A stretch of 64,000 bases of DNA from Voacanga thouarsii. Taxonomy: Eukaryota > Streptophyta > Magnoliopsida > Gentianales > Apocynaceae. The notes beneath the pieces are model-generated. The model did no database searches, was not told the DNA's origin, and was given only the letters and a program-made list of their open reading frames with translations. Location: assembly GCA_026120185.1 (NCBI GenBank), contig JANUWF010001819.1:1054001-1118000 (forward strand), given 5' to 3'. The stretch's first letter is position 1; each line of letters starts with the position of its first letter. This document shows positions 49,090-59,455 of the stretch, one piece after another. Both the position numbers and the translations under genes were made by a program.

Positions 49090-49765
49090 TACTACAGGCA
49101 GAATATAATTTTGTAACATTTTTTTAGGTAATATTTAGTAGAAATTAATCCTTCTTTAATATAGCTTTGATTTTCACCCAAGTCTAATAAAGCTATTATT
49201 TTAATTAAAAAATCATCTATTTTGAAAATAACATGAATATACTATTTTTTAAATGTAGTTCTAGAAATTGCAAAAATACATTTTCCCTTTGGTTGTCTTT
49301 GATTGACTAAGTAGTCTCGAGGATTGTATCATATAATAGAGGTTTTTCCATTTTTAAATGTAAGAGATCAATATTAGTGTTATTAATATCTGTGATTCTT
49401 TGTTCATTTTGGTGTTTTAAATATTTAATTTCCTATTTTTAAACTATTAATTTCTGTATACAAATCTTGTAAAGAAACTGCTACTTCTTCTTTATCTTCC
49501 TTTTTAAATCTATTGAAAACTTCTTTGAGATCACAAGGTTCTACTTGTTATTTGGGATTTAATATTATTTCTCTTACTTTATGTAACTATTCTTTTTTAA
49601 CAGTTTCATTCAATATGTTCTAAGAGTTTGAAGAATAATTCTTTATTGGCTATTGTAATAACATTAACCTTATTTGAACTTGAACTACTCATATGAATTT
49701 CTCCTATTGTAAAAATACAAATTCCAGTGAAACCACAAGAAGAGGTATCATTTAGAGATTTATTA
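49090..49765 (-). pseudogene. Caulimovirid copy A: start of polymerase polyprotein with protease
   Basis: On the minus strand, a start at MSSSSSNKVNVITIANKELF (about 49690) leads, through frameshifts, to a lysine-rich coiled segment and then FLIKIIALLDLGENQSYIKE. ALLDLG (49177-49194) is placed like the viral aspartic protease site, with DLG for DSG/DTG. EGLISTKYY follows. The reading breaks at ~49095, where the oppositely oriented movement-protein end starts, so the reverse transcriptase is missing. The segment 49440-49640 also occurs inverted at 50511-50715. Confidence 0.6.
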
Positions 49766-49769
49766 TAAA

Positions 49770-50190
49770 AAAAAATCTAGAATTTCAAAGATTTCATCGA
49801 AAATATTTTTTGAGTCACTTTCTATAAAGTCAAATTCATCAAGAATAGCATGGATTTGATCTAAAGTTTCTTTATCTAAAATAAGTTCATTTGCTTTCTC
49901 TTTTTTTTTTTTTTAGTTTTTGTTTACATTCATCAGCTTTATGACTTCTTTTTCTACAAAAATAACATTTAATACGATCTTTTTCCTTTTCTTCTTTTGT
50001 TCTTTTCTTTCATTTAAGAGTTGTGTAAGGTTTATCTCTGGAGTATTTACTACAAAATTTTCTTTTAGATTTAAACATTTTCTTAAATTCTTTAGAAGGA
50101 GGTTTGATAGATGCATAGCCAAATATTTCATAGAAATTGCCTAATTCTTTTTTAGAATGCTTATGATATTTTTCCGTTTGAGCACACACA
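49770..50190 (-). pseudogene. Caulimovirid copy A: capsid protein, C-terminal part
   Basis: Minus strand; ELGNFYEIFGYASIKPPSKE, then a basic run (KEFKKMFKSKRKFCSKYSRD), then the zinc knuckle CYFCRKRSHKADEC at 49926-49967 with the CX2CX4HX4C spacing intact, and an acidic tail (ILDEFDFIESDSKN). A basic region plus knuckle plus acid tail is the usual C-terminus of caulimovirid capsid proteins. The N-terminal part is missing beyond ~50190, where the sequence turns into a primer-site-like motif on the other strand. A frameshift lies near 49990-50010. Confidence 0.72.
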
Positions 50191-50192
50191 TT

Positions 50193-50208
50193 TAGTATCA
50201 GAGCCATG
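50193..50208 (+). other. tRNA-Met-like primer site of a caulimovirid
   Basis: TAGTATCAGAGCCATG resembles TGGTATCAGAGCCATG, the tRNA-iMet-complementary origin at which caulimovirid genomes begin. It is on the plus strand, opposite to the adjoining capsid piece, which marks another inversion joint. Confidence 0.65.
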
Positions 50209-50510
50209 CTCATTCTTTACTCTGTCATGCTTCATTTAATCATGTCTGAGTAAGCTTCTAACTTTCTCTTTCTATTCTTGCATGATGTAGTCTTTAATCT
50301 TTTTGCTTTCTTATTCTCTCTTTTTATTTCCTTCTATTATTCCTGCTACTATGTGGTTGAGTAGTAACTATGAGAACAAGTTTACCTACCCTTCAAGAGA
50401 GAATTGTTTGTATGCTAAAATAAATTACTTTTTATTCCAGTTTCAAATTTTTGTATTTTAAACACTTCCATTATATCAGTTTTAAATAAAAAAATCAATG
50501 AATGTTTTCT
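50209..50510 (+). other. Leader-like noncoding DNA after the viral primer site
   Basis: Pyrimidine-rich (many TTTCT and CTTTC runs) with several short ATG-initiated frames and no long one; suits a viral leader, but only position supports that. Confidence 0.35.
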
Positions 50511-50715
50511 TTGAACTCTTAGAACATATTTAAGACAAAACTATTAAAAGAGAATATTTACTTAAAGTAAAAGAAATGATATTAAATCCCAAACAACAAG
50601 TAGAACATTATGATCTCAAAGAAGTTTTCAATAGATTTAAAAAGAAAGATAAACAAGAAATAGTAGTTTTGTTACAAGATTTGTATACAAAATTAATAGT
50701 TTAAAATAGGAAATT
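50511..50715 (+). pseudogene. Inverted copy of part of the copy A polymerase start
   Basis: Plus strand frame with KEMILNPKQQVEHYDLKEVF and NRFKKKDKQEIVVLLQDLYT. Its DNA is the reverse complement of 49440-49640 with a few differences. The frame is more open here than there. Lys/Glu/Gln-rich and probably helical. Confidence 0.7.
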
Positions 50716-50726
50716 AAATATTTAAG

Positions 50727-51510
50727 ATGGGTGTCCTTTTGGAGCTGGAACTAAATTCAAGGGAGGGGGAGGGGGGGAGGGAGTGCCCTTTTGGAGCTGG
50801 AACTAAACGTTTAATAGGGGTGCCTTTTTGGAGCTGGAGCTAAATGTTAGATATATATGATAGCATATATGTATGTGTACTTTATATTAGTAATGCTAAG
50901 CATAGTGCAAGTGGAAGACAGTGGAACACAACTACTAGTGTACTAGTAATAAGTGGGAAAAAGTAGTATATTTGAAAAGTAACAAAGATAGATATGGATA
51001 TATTTATATATATGCTTATATCTAAGATGCTTAAAGCTATGTAAACTATTTGTCCAAAAGGGTTGTAATCTGGTTTGTACTTAATTCGAAATCTAACATT
51101 TTTATTTCAAAATATCTTTACCAAATTAAGTCTTTTTTTAGCATGATTAATATATAGGAAATAAGACCATGGACAATATCTTGTAATTTTTTGAAATTCA
51201 AATTCTATAATATCAATATAGGTGTAACACTATTCAATAGTTTCTAAGGACTCTACCATTCTTTTGAAGTAATGATAGGTACTAAAAATTTAAGGGAGGT
51301 GCCTTTTTGGAGATGGAGCTAAACATTTAAGGGGGGTGCCCTTTTGGAGCTAGAACTAAACGTTATATTTATATGATAACATATGTGTATGCGTACTTTA
51401 TATTAATAGTGCTAAGTATAATACAAGTGGAAGACGTTGGAAGACAACTACTAGTGTACTAGTAATAAGTGGAAAAAGTAGTATATTTGAAAAGTAGCAA
51501 AGATAGATAT

Positions 51511-51548
<38 letters not shown>

Positions 51549-51815
51549 TTATATCTAAGATGCTTAAAGTTGTGCAAACTATTTATCCAAAAGGGTTGTA
51601 ATATAGTTTTTACTTAATTCGAATTCTAACATTTTTATTTCAAAATATATTTGCCAAATTAAGTCTTTTTTAGTTTGATAAATATATAGTAATAAGACCA
51701 TGGACAATATCTTGTAATTTTTTGAAGTTCAAATTGTATAATATCAGGATAGTCGTAATACTGTTTAATAGTTTTTTAGGATTCTACTATTCTTTTGAAG
51801 TAATGATAGGTACCA
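50727..51815 (+). repeat. Duplicated ~0.5-kb noncoding region with five short motif repeats
   Basis: The segment 50821-51284 recurs at 51336-51815 (offset 516 bp at the left end and 531 at the right because of a TA expansion at 51511-51546). Five copies of a motif around TTTTGGAGCTGGAACTAAA begin near 50728, 50781, 50820, 51299 and 51335. Its position between viral fragments and lack of frames suggest a caulimovirid intergenic/promoter region present twice, as in tandem or terminally redundant integrants. No proven promoter element was identified. Confidence 0.75.
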
Positions 51816-52249
51816 GAGTAATTAATTCTTATAAAGCATAATAGTAACGGGCTGATTCAGATACCATATAGGATTACTAAGGAATAAGAAAAGAATTTTG
51901 GAGTCCTACCTAATAGTGTGTTTACTTATCCTTTCATTCACCAGGATGGTTCACGCTTCTTCTCTTGATATGCCTTTCATACCTCTCCGATGGCTTTTCA
52001 ACTGACTAGGTACTTTAGCTCATTTACCAATGGCTACTAAGAACGTATAGTAAATAAATCGATGATGGTTCACCCTTACTCTTTCTTGTTATCCTTAGCT
52101 ATGAGAAAGTTGGAAACTAAACATTGCTACTGAACATATATTTGCAAAGAGGGATTATATTCACAAGAGTGAGGTTTGCTAATTGGAAAAAGTACAAAGC
52201 TACATAAAGAACTTATGTTTTTTTCTTCTATGTTAATTAGATAACCATA
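51816..52249. other. Unassigned DNA between the two caulimovirid copies
   Basis: AT-rich; GATGGTTCAC occurs at about 51947 and 52065 in similar contexts. No gene seen. Confidence 0.35.
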
Positions 52250-53492
52250 ATGGTTTTCTGAAAAAGTTGACAGATCAGTTAGTAGCTAGGATCCTTCGAG
52301 TATATCTTTATTGGATTCGCTTCCACATATTTTAATTCCAGATCCTTCTTCATCTTCCTGTAGTTTCTTGTCATAAAGATACAGATAATATTGCCAAATG
52401 TCTGAAAATTTTGTCTTGGTCTCAAATTCTACTTCAGCAAAAAAATATTGGTGTTATACATATATTTTCTAAATTTTATTTTCTATAAACTGGTGAAATC
52501 TCTGTCATCTCTTCATGATTTTGTCATGCTTAAAGGCATGGGTTTTAAGTCTCCAACGTCTTAGTTGTCTTGAAATTCTTTTAGAGCAAATCTTGTGTCT
52601 GATAACTCCTGATTTTACATTAATAGGTAAATCTCTTGTTGAAGTAATCTAGATATGATGAATTGATGGAATGATTTCAAGGCCATTCCATTCTGGTGGG
52701 GCTGAGCTAATTTCAACTTTTACAATAGGTCATGCTATTTCAAATTCTTTCAAAATTGCAAAAGCCAGCTGTTTTTCAACAATATTTGTTTGTTCCAGAG
52801 ATCTAAAGATAACTTGGTTGAGACATCCATAGTCTAAAAGTGTCTGTAATGTGACTGAAAACACTTTTCCATTTTGGAGGGTTAATTCAAAGTTTCTAAA
52901 ATATGCTAAGTTGATATTAGCTGTTAATATTAAAATTTCTAATTGACAACCACATGTGATAAAATCAAAAGTGTATGATGCACAATCGGGTTGGCAAATT
53001 TTACAGGTGTTAGGCTTAAACTCTTTTGTGAGATGTTTACAATATACAAGATAAAGAGTTAGATGAGATTCTATAACGGTTCTAAGCCATTCTTGTAAAA
53101 GAGTAAATTTTTCTAGAAATTTATCCTGGATTTTTTTAGAAATTATTTCTACAATAGAATTTGGAAATCTTGTTAAAAGTTGTTGTGCTTTAAAAAATAT
53201 TCAGGGTACCAAATATTTAAAAGGCCTGGTCTCTTCTAGATTTTCTAGAATAAAAGTAACTTCTGGTTCTTAGCTTTGAAAATATTTAGTGGAGCTGTAA
53301 ATCGCAGAATATCTTCATTTTGAGAAGAAATTATGCCAGTGTACAACTTATATTGTTGTTGCAATGAGTGAATTAATTCTTTTTGAAAATTAATATCCTC
53401 GTTGTAAGACCTGCAATTGTCATTTAACTGATTAAAATTTCTACTTAAGACATCACAATGGTTACAAAATTCTACTTTTTGTACATTTGTGT
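52250..53492 (-). pseudogene. Caulimovirid copy B: C-terminal part of the viroplasmin-like frame
   Basis: The minus strand continues after the stop at 53493 with KVEFCNHCDVLSRNFNQL, a glutamine-rich segment (KELIHSLQQQYKLYTGI) and, after frameshifts, CKICQPDCASYTFDFITCGC at 52944-53008. Five cysteines in two clusters suggest a metal-binding fold. LQTLLDYGCLNQVIFRSLEQ and SAPPEWNGLEIIP follow. The family of this tail is not clear to me; by position it is the end of the gene after polymerase. Frame breaks lie near 53260 and 52720. Confidence 0.45.
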
Positions 53493-53925
53493 CTACTGGA
53501 GAATACTTATGCTAGGTATATTAGTTACTTGAAGAAAAGCATGTGGAGAGTAATTATTCATTTTAGTTCTACAGTCTGGGTCAATAAAGAAATTTAAACC
53601 AATTCTTCTTCTAACAAATTCTAATGCTTTGTGAAGATTTCTTAAACCTTTGCATAAAAGGTATTGAAAATTTTCAACACATGCCATCACAAAGATCCAT
53701 TTTGAGTAAGCACCTGGTTGGCGACCATGTGTTACTACATAATATGAATAACTCTGTCTTGGTTGGTTACTAAGATAAAATGCTAAGGCATTTAAACTTT
53801 TTATCTTGTGGCTTGCATTTTGTGCATTCCAAAGATTGTCTAAAAATATTTGGTGGATATCTTCTAATTTACCTTCTATTGAAGTTCTAAAATGCAGATT
53901 TGTTCCTTTGGAATACTTGGTGAGC
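53493..53925 (-). pseudogene. Caulimovirid copy B: viroplasmin/transactivator-like domain
   Basis: Minus strand, one open run to a TAG at 53493. It contains SYSYYVVTHGRQPGAYSKW, then LCKGLRNLHKALEFVRRRIG. A YYVV-G-PGAY-W pattern followed by an amphipathic helix is the signature of the RNase H-like (Cauli_VI) fold of caulimovirid transactivator/viroplasmin proteins, which build inclusion bodies and allow reinitiation of translation on viral RNA. Its place right after RNase H suits a downstream gene. No ATG was convincingly tied to the start. Confidence 0.6.
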
Positions 53926-53959
53926 TCCCATTAGCCAATTTTTATAGTATTTTTGTTGA

Positions 53960-54330
53960 GATCCATCTATAAAGTCATGCAAGATGTGTAAGTAATATTG
54001 ACAAATGATCTTCAATTTTATTATCATTTCCTTTAATATGTTCAAAAGTAATTTTATATCCATCATTAGTAATTCTATCTAAAAAATTTAACCACCTTCT
54101 TTGAGAATTACGTTTTTCATTTTTCTTATTAATAAATTTTACTATTGCTTCACAATCAGTTCTAAGTGTAAATTTTTATTTATTCAAAATGAATAATCTA
54201 AAACTATCTAAGCCATAACAAATTACTAATAGTTCTGCATCAAAACTACTAATATTTTCTTTTTCTCTATATTTACCACTACTATAACTACAAATTTGTT
54301 CTTCTAATTTACTACAATATTTATGAGGTT
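53960..54330 (-). pseudogene. Caulimovirid copy B: RNase H
   Basis: Minus strand; SSGKYREKENISSFDAELLV carries the Glu of the active site, then LVICYGLDSFRLFILNK, a TAA, and KFTLRTDCEAIVKFINKKNE with the second Asp. RRWLNFLDRITNDGYKITFE and HIKGNDNKIEDHLS with the last Asp complete the domain. Only one in-frame stop interrupts it. The first catalytic Asp lies further upstream in a damaged part. Confidence 0.75.
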
Positions 54331-54479
54331 TAGATTTTAAAATCACTATCTAAAGGTAACCACAAATCTAGTAAATATTTTACGTTCTCTTTTATTTGTT
54401 TTACTAATTCTACATCTTCTTATTGAAATATTCTTGTCCTTTATGACTTAGTTTTACTATATAATGGTCCTATTATTTT

Positions 54480-55232
54480 CCTTAAATCCTTAAAAAATGG
54501 TCTTGCATAATTTAAGATTCCTAAAAACTATTGTAATTGTTTGGTATCTTCTATTTTATAATGAAATTCTAATACTTTTGTACTAATATGAGGTTGTAAT
54601 TTTATTTTACCTTGGCCCATTTCTGTTCCTAAGAATTCTATATTTTTCTTAGATAACCGAGCCTTTTTACTACTAATTACAATACCATGGTTTAAAAATT
54701 CAGATAAAACAATTTTAAGATGACTAATATGTTCATATTTTGTTTTAGAAAAACTAAAAAATCATCTATGTATACTAAAACAAAATGTTTGTATTTATTC
54801 AAAATGGTATCCATTTTTCTTTGAAATGTTGCATGTGTATTTTTTAGTCCAAAAGGCACAACTAACTATTCAAAATGTCCTAAGGGGCAAGTAAAAGTAG
54901 CTCATGATACACTATTCGGGTGCATTCTAATTTGTCAAAATCCTAATTTACAGTCAAATTTACTAAATATATAACATCCTTGAATTCTATTTATTAATTG
55001 CTCTTTATCAAGAATATTATAACTATCTTCTAATGTATTATCATTTAATCACTTATAATTCATTACCATTCTACTTTTTTCCCTAAGAATTTCACTATGT
55101 TTTCTAACAATAAAAGTAGTACTTCTATGAGGACTAGTACTGCTTCTAGTTACTTCTAATTTTAATAAATCTCCTATATGCATTTCAAATTCTTTAATTT
55201 CCTCATTACTAGCATCTATCTTAGGTGAAGTA
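54480..55232 (-). pseudogene. Caulimovirid copy B: reverse transcriptase
   Basis: Minus strand; HIGDLLKLEVTRSSTSPHRS, REKSRMVMNYK, IFSKFDCKLGF, CPLGHFE, VPFGLKN and FQRKMDTILNKYKHFVLVYI run in order. The active site YIDD is intact at 54761-54772. The block order and the CPLGHFE/FGLKN pair are typical of caulimovirid, not gypsy, enzymes. Several stops (after MNYK, after LGF, before IRMHP) and a frameshift near 54750 break it. Confidence 0.82.
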
Positions 55233-55234
55233 AT

Positions 55235-55857
55235 TTATAAATTAGGATTTAGGATTTCCATTTTACAATATAGTTTATCTTTTTGCCAATGTTTTGTAGG
55301 ATTTTCTCCAATTATTTCCTCTTTTTCTAATCTGCTAAGTGTATTTTCTATATCACTAATTCCTGTTTCTAAAAGATTATATAATTTTTCTAAATGTAAA
55401 TAATTAATTTGTATGTCCTGATCTAGCCATTTTGATTGGGAATCTATTTGTTCTAAAAATTCACTCTGAGTTGTGTCTAATATTTGATCTACTTTATTTT
55501 GTTCACATTCACCAAGTATGGGACATTTACAATTTTCAAATTTATCTGGTTGTGGAGTTTCTATTTCTATACAATTTTTAGGTGGGAGATGAAAAATGTC
55601 CACGATGCTGCTCACGCACTCTGGGGTGTTATAGGGTAGAGTACTACTTTCGAAAAAAAATGAATACCAGTACGGGTTAAAACTAAACCATGATAATATT
55701 GAAGCATAAAATCTAAGCTGATAATTAATTTATAATGAGTAGGTCTAAGATAAATTTTGGGAACATAATAAGGTTCAGTATACGAAGTAGAAGAGATTTT
55801 AAAATGAAAAACTACCCGTTTTACTGATTTAGTATACCTATATATTTTACCATCCAT
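55235..55857 (-). pseudogene. Caulimovirid copy B: protease end and linker to reverse transcriptase
   Basis: Two adjoining frames on the minus strand, 55857-55612 and 55615-55235. The first has VVFHFKISSTSYTEPYYVPK and LIISLDFMLQYYHGLVLTRT, with the hydrophobic LDFM-type block that ends a retroviral protease fold. The second is acidic, with CKCPILGECEQNKV and a helical stretch (LEKLYNLLETGISDIENTLS), the linker ahead of the reverse transcriptase. They overlap by 4 bp with a frame change. Confidence 0.65.
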
Positions 55858-56130
55858 CTGAGCTACTTCACCTATAGTACTAGCAGTAGTATGATATTCT
55901 TCAGGTATTATGGTGGTTATTATAGACTAAATTACTACAACCAGTATCAATTAAGGCTAGTACTTCTATTTCTATAGTTCCTATTTCAATTAGCACAAGA
56001 ATATCTATCCTTTTAGTTTTATTATTTTGCTTTCTAAATAAGATTTCTATATTTGGAGTATAGCTATATTGAATTATTTGAACTTGTTCAATATTTTTTT
56101 TTATACACATGATCTTCTAACTGGTCTATC
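55858..56130 (-). pseudogene. Caulimovirid copy B: aspartic protease
   Basis: Minus strand frame 56110-55901 with RIDILVLIEIGTIEIEVLAL leading into ALIDTGCS at 55934-55957, an intact catalytic DTG. The following residues NLVYNNH end at a stop; the next frame continues the domain. Upstream lies a GA-repeat microsatellite and then the capsid region. Confidence 0.78.
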
Positions 56131-56177
56131 TTTTGCTCTATTATCCTAATTCTTCTTTCTAAATGGTGTTCTGCAGG

Positions 56178-56179
<2 letters not shown>

Positions 56180-56228
<49 letters not shown>
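56180..56228. repeat. (CT)n microsatellite inside the viral polyprotein region
   Basis: A nearly pure CT tract of ~48 bp; on the coding minus strand it reads as Arg-Glu repeats. Expansion after integration is the simplest explanation. Confidence 0.95.
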
Positions 56229-56232
<4 letters not shown>

Positions 56233-57935
56233 GTTTTCCTTTGTCTATTATTTTAAATTCTTTATTTTATTTTTCTAGACAAAATTTGCAAACTTCTTGT
56301 AAACAATTGCTACATTGCCACCTAAGTGCTAAAAAAAGGATATTTTTCACATAAATAACAAGGTTTGCTATATGATCTTTTCCTATGTATCTAGTCATGT
56401 TCAGAATTTACAAGGTCTAATTCCTGAGGGTATCTTTTACACAGTCTAATTGAGATAAATGAAACAATTGGATTTGTGGAGAGCGAGTATTAGTTATTTC
56501 TTCTACAAAATATAAGTCTTCTATCTTTTCATCTGACTCAGGTTTCTGGCAGTTATATCATCAATAGATATTATGCTATATACACTTTCTGAATATGACA
56601 TATATTCATCTATATCAATAATGTCCTCACTAACACATTCTACTAATACTGTTTGCTTATTATTATAGATTATTTTTCTTAGGACAATCTCTTGCTAAAT
56701 GATTAGGCTGACCACAACTATAACAATGTAATTTATTTTTATAAGGTCTATTTTTACTTAATTTTCTAACATGCCTATCTCTATTTAAATAGGGTTTTCT
56801 AGCTAATGATTTTCTAAATAATACTTTTTCTTATAATATTTCACTTTTGGTTTTCTATATATTTTCCTAGGATTTTGTTAGCCATAATGTTGAGGAGTAT
56901 AAATATTTTTACAAAAACTATTTTCTCCTTTCAATTGTTTCTGTATTTGTATAAATGTATATTTTTCTGCAAGTTTCGTTACTATAAATTTTATACAAGT
57001 AGCTATATTTTTTATATGTGCTACATTCCAGTCATATGATTTATAGCTTTTCTATATTTCTTCTCCTAAAGGTCCTGGTTGTTTTAAAAATAGTTTTTCT
57101 AGAATTGATTCTTCATAAAAACATCCTGCCAATATAGTATAATAATAATAATCTCGTAAAAAGGGTTTAATAAATTTCCAATCTTTTATAGACAAATTGT
57201 TCTAATTTTCTAATAGATACCTCTTGTTGAATTCTACTACCATCATTAGGGCTTTGGGCTATTAAAATTAATTCAATTTTATTTGTAAAATTATGTGAAT
57301 TGGGTCCTAAAGCTAAATCATTTGCCAATTCTAATGGAAATTTTTGTTTATATTTTTCCTAAGTTGCTCTAGTTGTTTCTCCTAAAAAGGTGTCAAAATA
57401 ACTATACATTTCTTCAGCCATATGATTAAAATTTTGTTGAATATAATGTTATACTACTAAATATTTCCAAGTATCTATTACTCCTTCCTACAATTGTGGG
57501 ACATGAGCTGCTAAATTTAACATTTTACCATTATCTATTTCCTTTGGGTGCTGTTTCTGATTGTATTTCTTTGTAATCACTATATGCCATTCTAGGTGAA
57601 TTTCCTGGGCCATAATGGCTAACAACTTATTGTGGTGCTATTGGCTGTGAAGAAGATAAGGATTGCTAGATGCAGTAGATGGAGAAGCAGTATCCATATA
57701 TTCTACACATTTATGATATTATTCTATATTTTCAGTATATTGTTCTGTTTTTTACTCCTATATTACTATCAATATCATAGTACAAATATTCAGTATCATT
57801 TATTTGTCCATTTTGTTCTAATTCTATTTCTAACCTCATTAAATATTCTTCTGATAATTCTAAACCTAATTCTTTATGATACATTATTCTATTTTTTGTT
57901 TCCATAATTTCTATACATACATTTTCTGTCTTCAT
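56229..57935 (-). pseudogene. Caulimovirid copy B: capsid protein region
   Basis: Minus strand. The upstream frame (57935-57732) is acidic (ELGLELSEEYLMRLEIELEQ), as capsid N-termini often are. After frameshifts, pieces such as YFDTFLGETTRATWEKYKQK and LALGPNSHNFTNKIELIL give the body. A basic segment (RDRHVRKLSKNRPYKN) precedes the zinc knuckle CYSCGQPNHLARDC at 56684-56725, with CX2CX4HX4C intact. An acidic Ser-rich tail and a second Cys-rich stretch follow (near 56340-56300). Numerous stops and frame changes; no movement-protein gene was found next to it. Confidence 0.75.
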
Positions 57936-58150
57936 CTTCTTCTATTCTTATATTTGTATTGGAATAATTTAAAAATCTAACACAAGTTTCTCTCTATTAT
58001 TTTGATCGATTACACTATCTCTGGGTACTAAAGGAGTCTCTAACTCTAAGAATTTGATAAGATTCCATTATTCTCATGCTAGAATTTTTGGATTAACTAA
58101 TTGAATTCCTTTGCTAGCCATAACTTCTGTTAGCCCTAAAGGCATTCTCC
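57936..58150. other. Junction between copy B and the Sirevirus-like LTR
   Basis: AT-rich DNA, possibly the start of the viral capsid frame or its leader; nothing specific seen. Confidence 0.3.
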
Positions 58151-59393
58151 TGTGTTTTGATTTATAACAAATATTGATGTGGGCTAACTTATGTAATCTA
58201 TAAATGATAAGACATGTTTGACCTCAATTCTTTCAAGGCGTGCTAATGAGACTCTAAGCAACTCTTAAGCATTGGAATCCAAAAGTAGGTGATCATGTGT
58301 AAGACAAACTTAAGAGATTGAATACCGAGTAGCCCTTAAGAAGAATCATAGACTGGCAATTGTTGTCCAGGTATTATTTATAAATTCCTATATCTCTTTA
58401 TATTATGTTCAATTTGTTTTATCTTTAAGCATTTAAAAATAATTTCAAAAGAAAAGAATATTTCTAAATCTGGATTTTTTGGGTGAAGTACTTTTGGATG
58501 GACCTTTGAATCTAAAACACCATCCAATGATCTGAAGTATTTTTCAAAATATATCTCTTTATTTAAAAATATTATTTCGGACTCACCTTTTGGATGCACA
58601 TCCTTCCACTTTGTGAATCCAAAACCTTAAATATCCTGACAGAAGTAACTAGCCGTTGAGACATCAGGTTTAATTCCTATAGAAGCTTCTAAAACCCAAT
58701 TTTGAAGCAAATTTATGTGCTATCTCTCTCAAAAACACTCTTACACTTTAGAATAGAAAAATATCCCTTTTCATTTATGCTTCAAAGTGAAATAAAATTG
58801 TTTCAAAAGGTAAAAGGTATTGGTGCTTAGTTGTTCATATTTTGCTTAATTTGTGAGCTATTTCTGTACTGTTTCTTCAATCAGCTTTCTATGAAGACTA
58901 AGGAGGTAAGGGTGAGCCTTGATTATTGTGTTTAAAGAGGTTGGGTTTAAAACCAAGTGTGGTGATCCTCTTGTGTAAGATTGGTGTTGCCTACTACCAT
59001 TGATTTGGAAAAAGGTTTCAATGAGTGGTGTTGAAATTCTTAAGTATAAACCTAAGGTAGTGGATGTAGATCATTAAGAATCGAACCACTAAAAATTCTT
59101 GAGTCTATTCTTGTGCATTTTGTCTAACCTTCTTCACTAAATTTTCGTTGTCATTAAAACTTAAATGCCTTATCTTTTTCTCTAAAACTATTGATCCATT
59201 TAAGACTCTTGTATTCTATAGTAAGTTTGTCCTTGATAGCTCAACTACCCATCTTTAATAAATACATTTTTCTCACCATTTGGTGTTCATTTAAAAGATC
59301 TTTGACTGCTCTCTTAAAGCTCCGAAGCAAACTTCAATTTTTTATTTGCATTTGTTTGCCATAAACCTTATTCACCCCTTGTAAGGTTTATCA
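58151..59393 (+). repeat. 5' LTR of a Sirevirus-like Copia element (~1.24 kb)
   Basis: Starts TGTGTTTTGATTTATAACAA and ends AGGTTTATCA, two bases before a primer site. TG...CA ends and the length fit. No second LTR is seen: the element is cut at ~63395. The left edge could be two bases later (TGTTTTGA). Confidence 0.7.
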
Positions 59394-59395
59394 AT

Positions 59396-59408
59396 TGGTA
59401 TCAAGGCA
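59396..59408 (+). other. Primer-binding site of the Sirevirus-like element
   Basis: TGGTATCAAGGCA, two bases after the LTR end; like the tRNA-iMet type TGGTATCAGAGC with the AGAGC part altered to AAGGC. Confidence 0.75.
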
Positions 59409-59455
59409 TTGTTCTACACTACCTTTGGTTTAATAGCCTTGTATAAAAGATCCAT

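Noticed and set aside
58378..58599. 73-codon minus frame
   Set aside because: Lies inside the 5' LTR of the Sirevirus-like element and has no motif.
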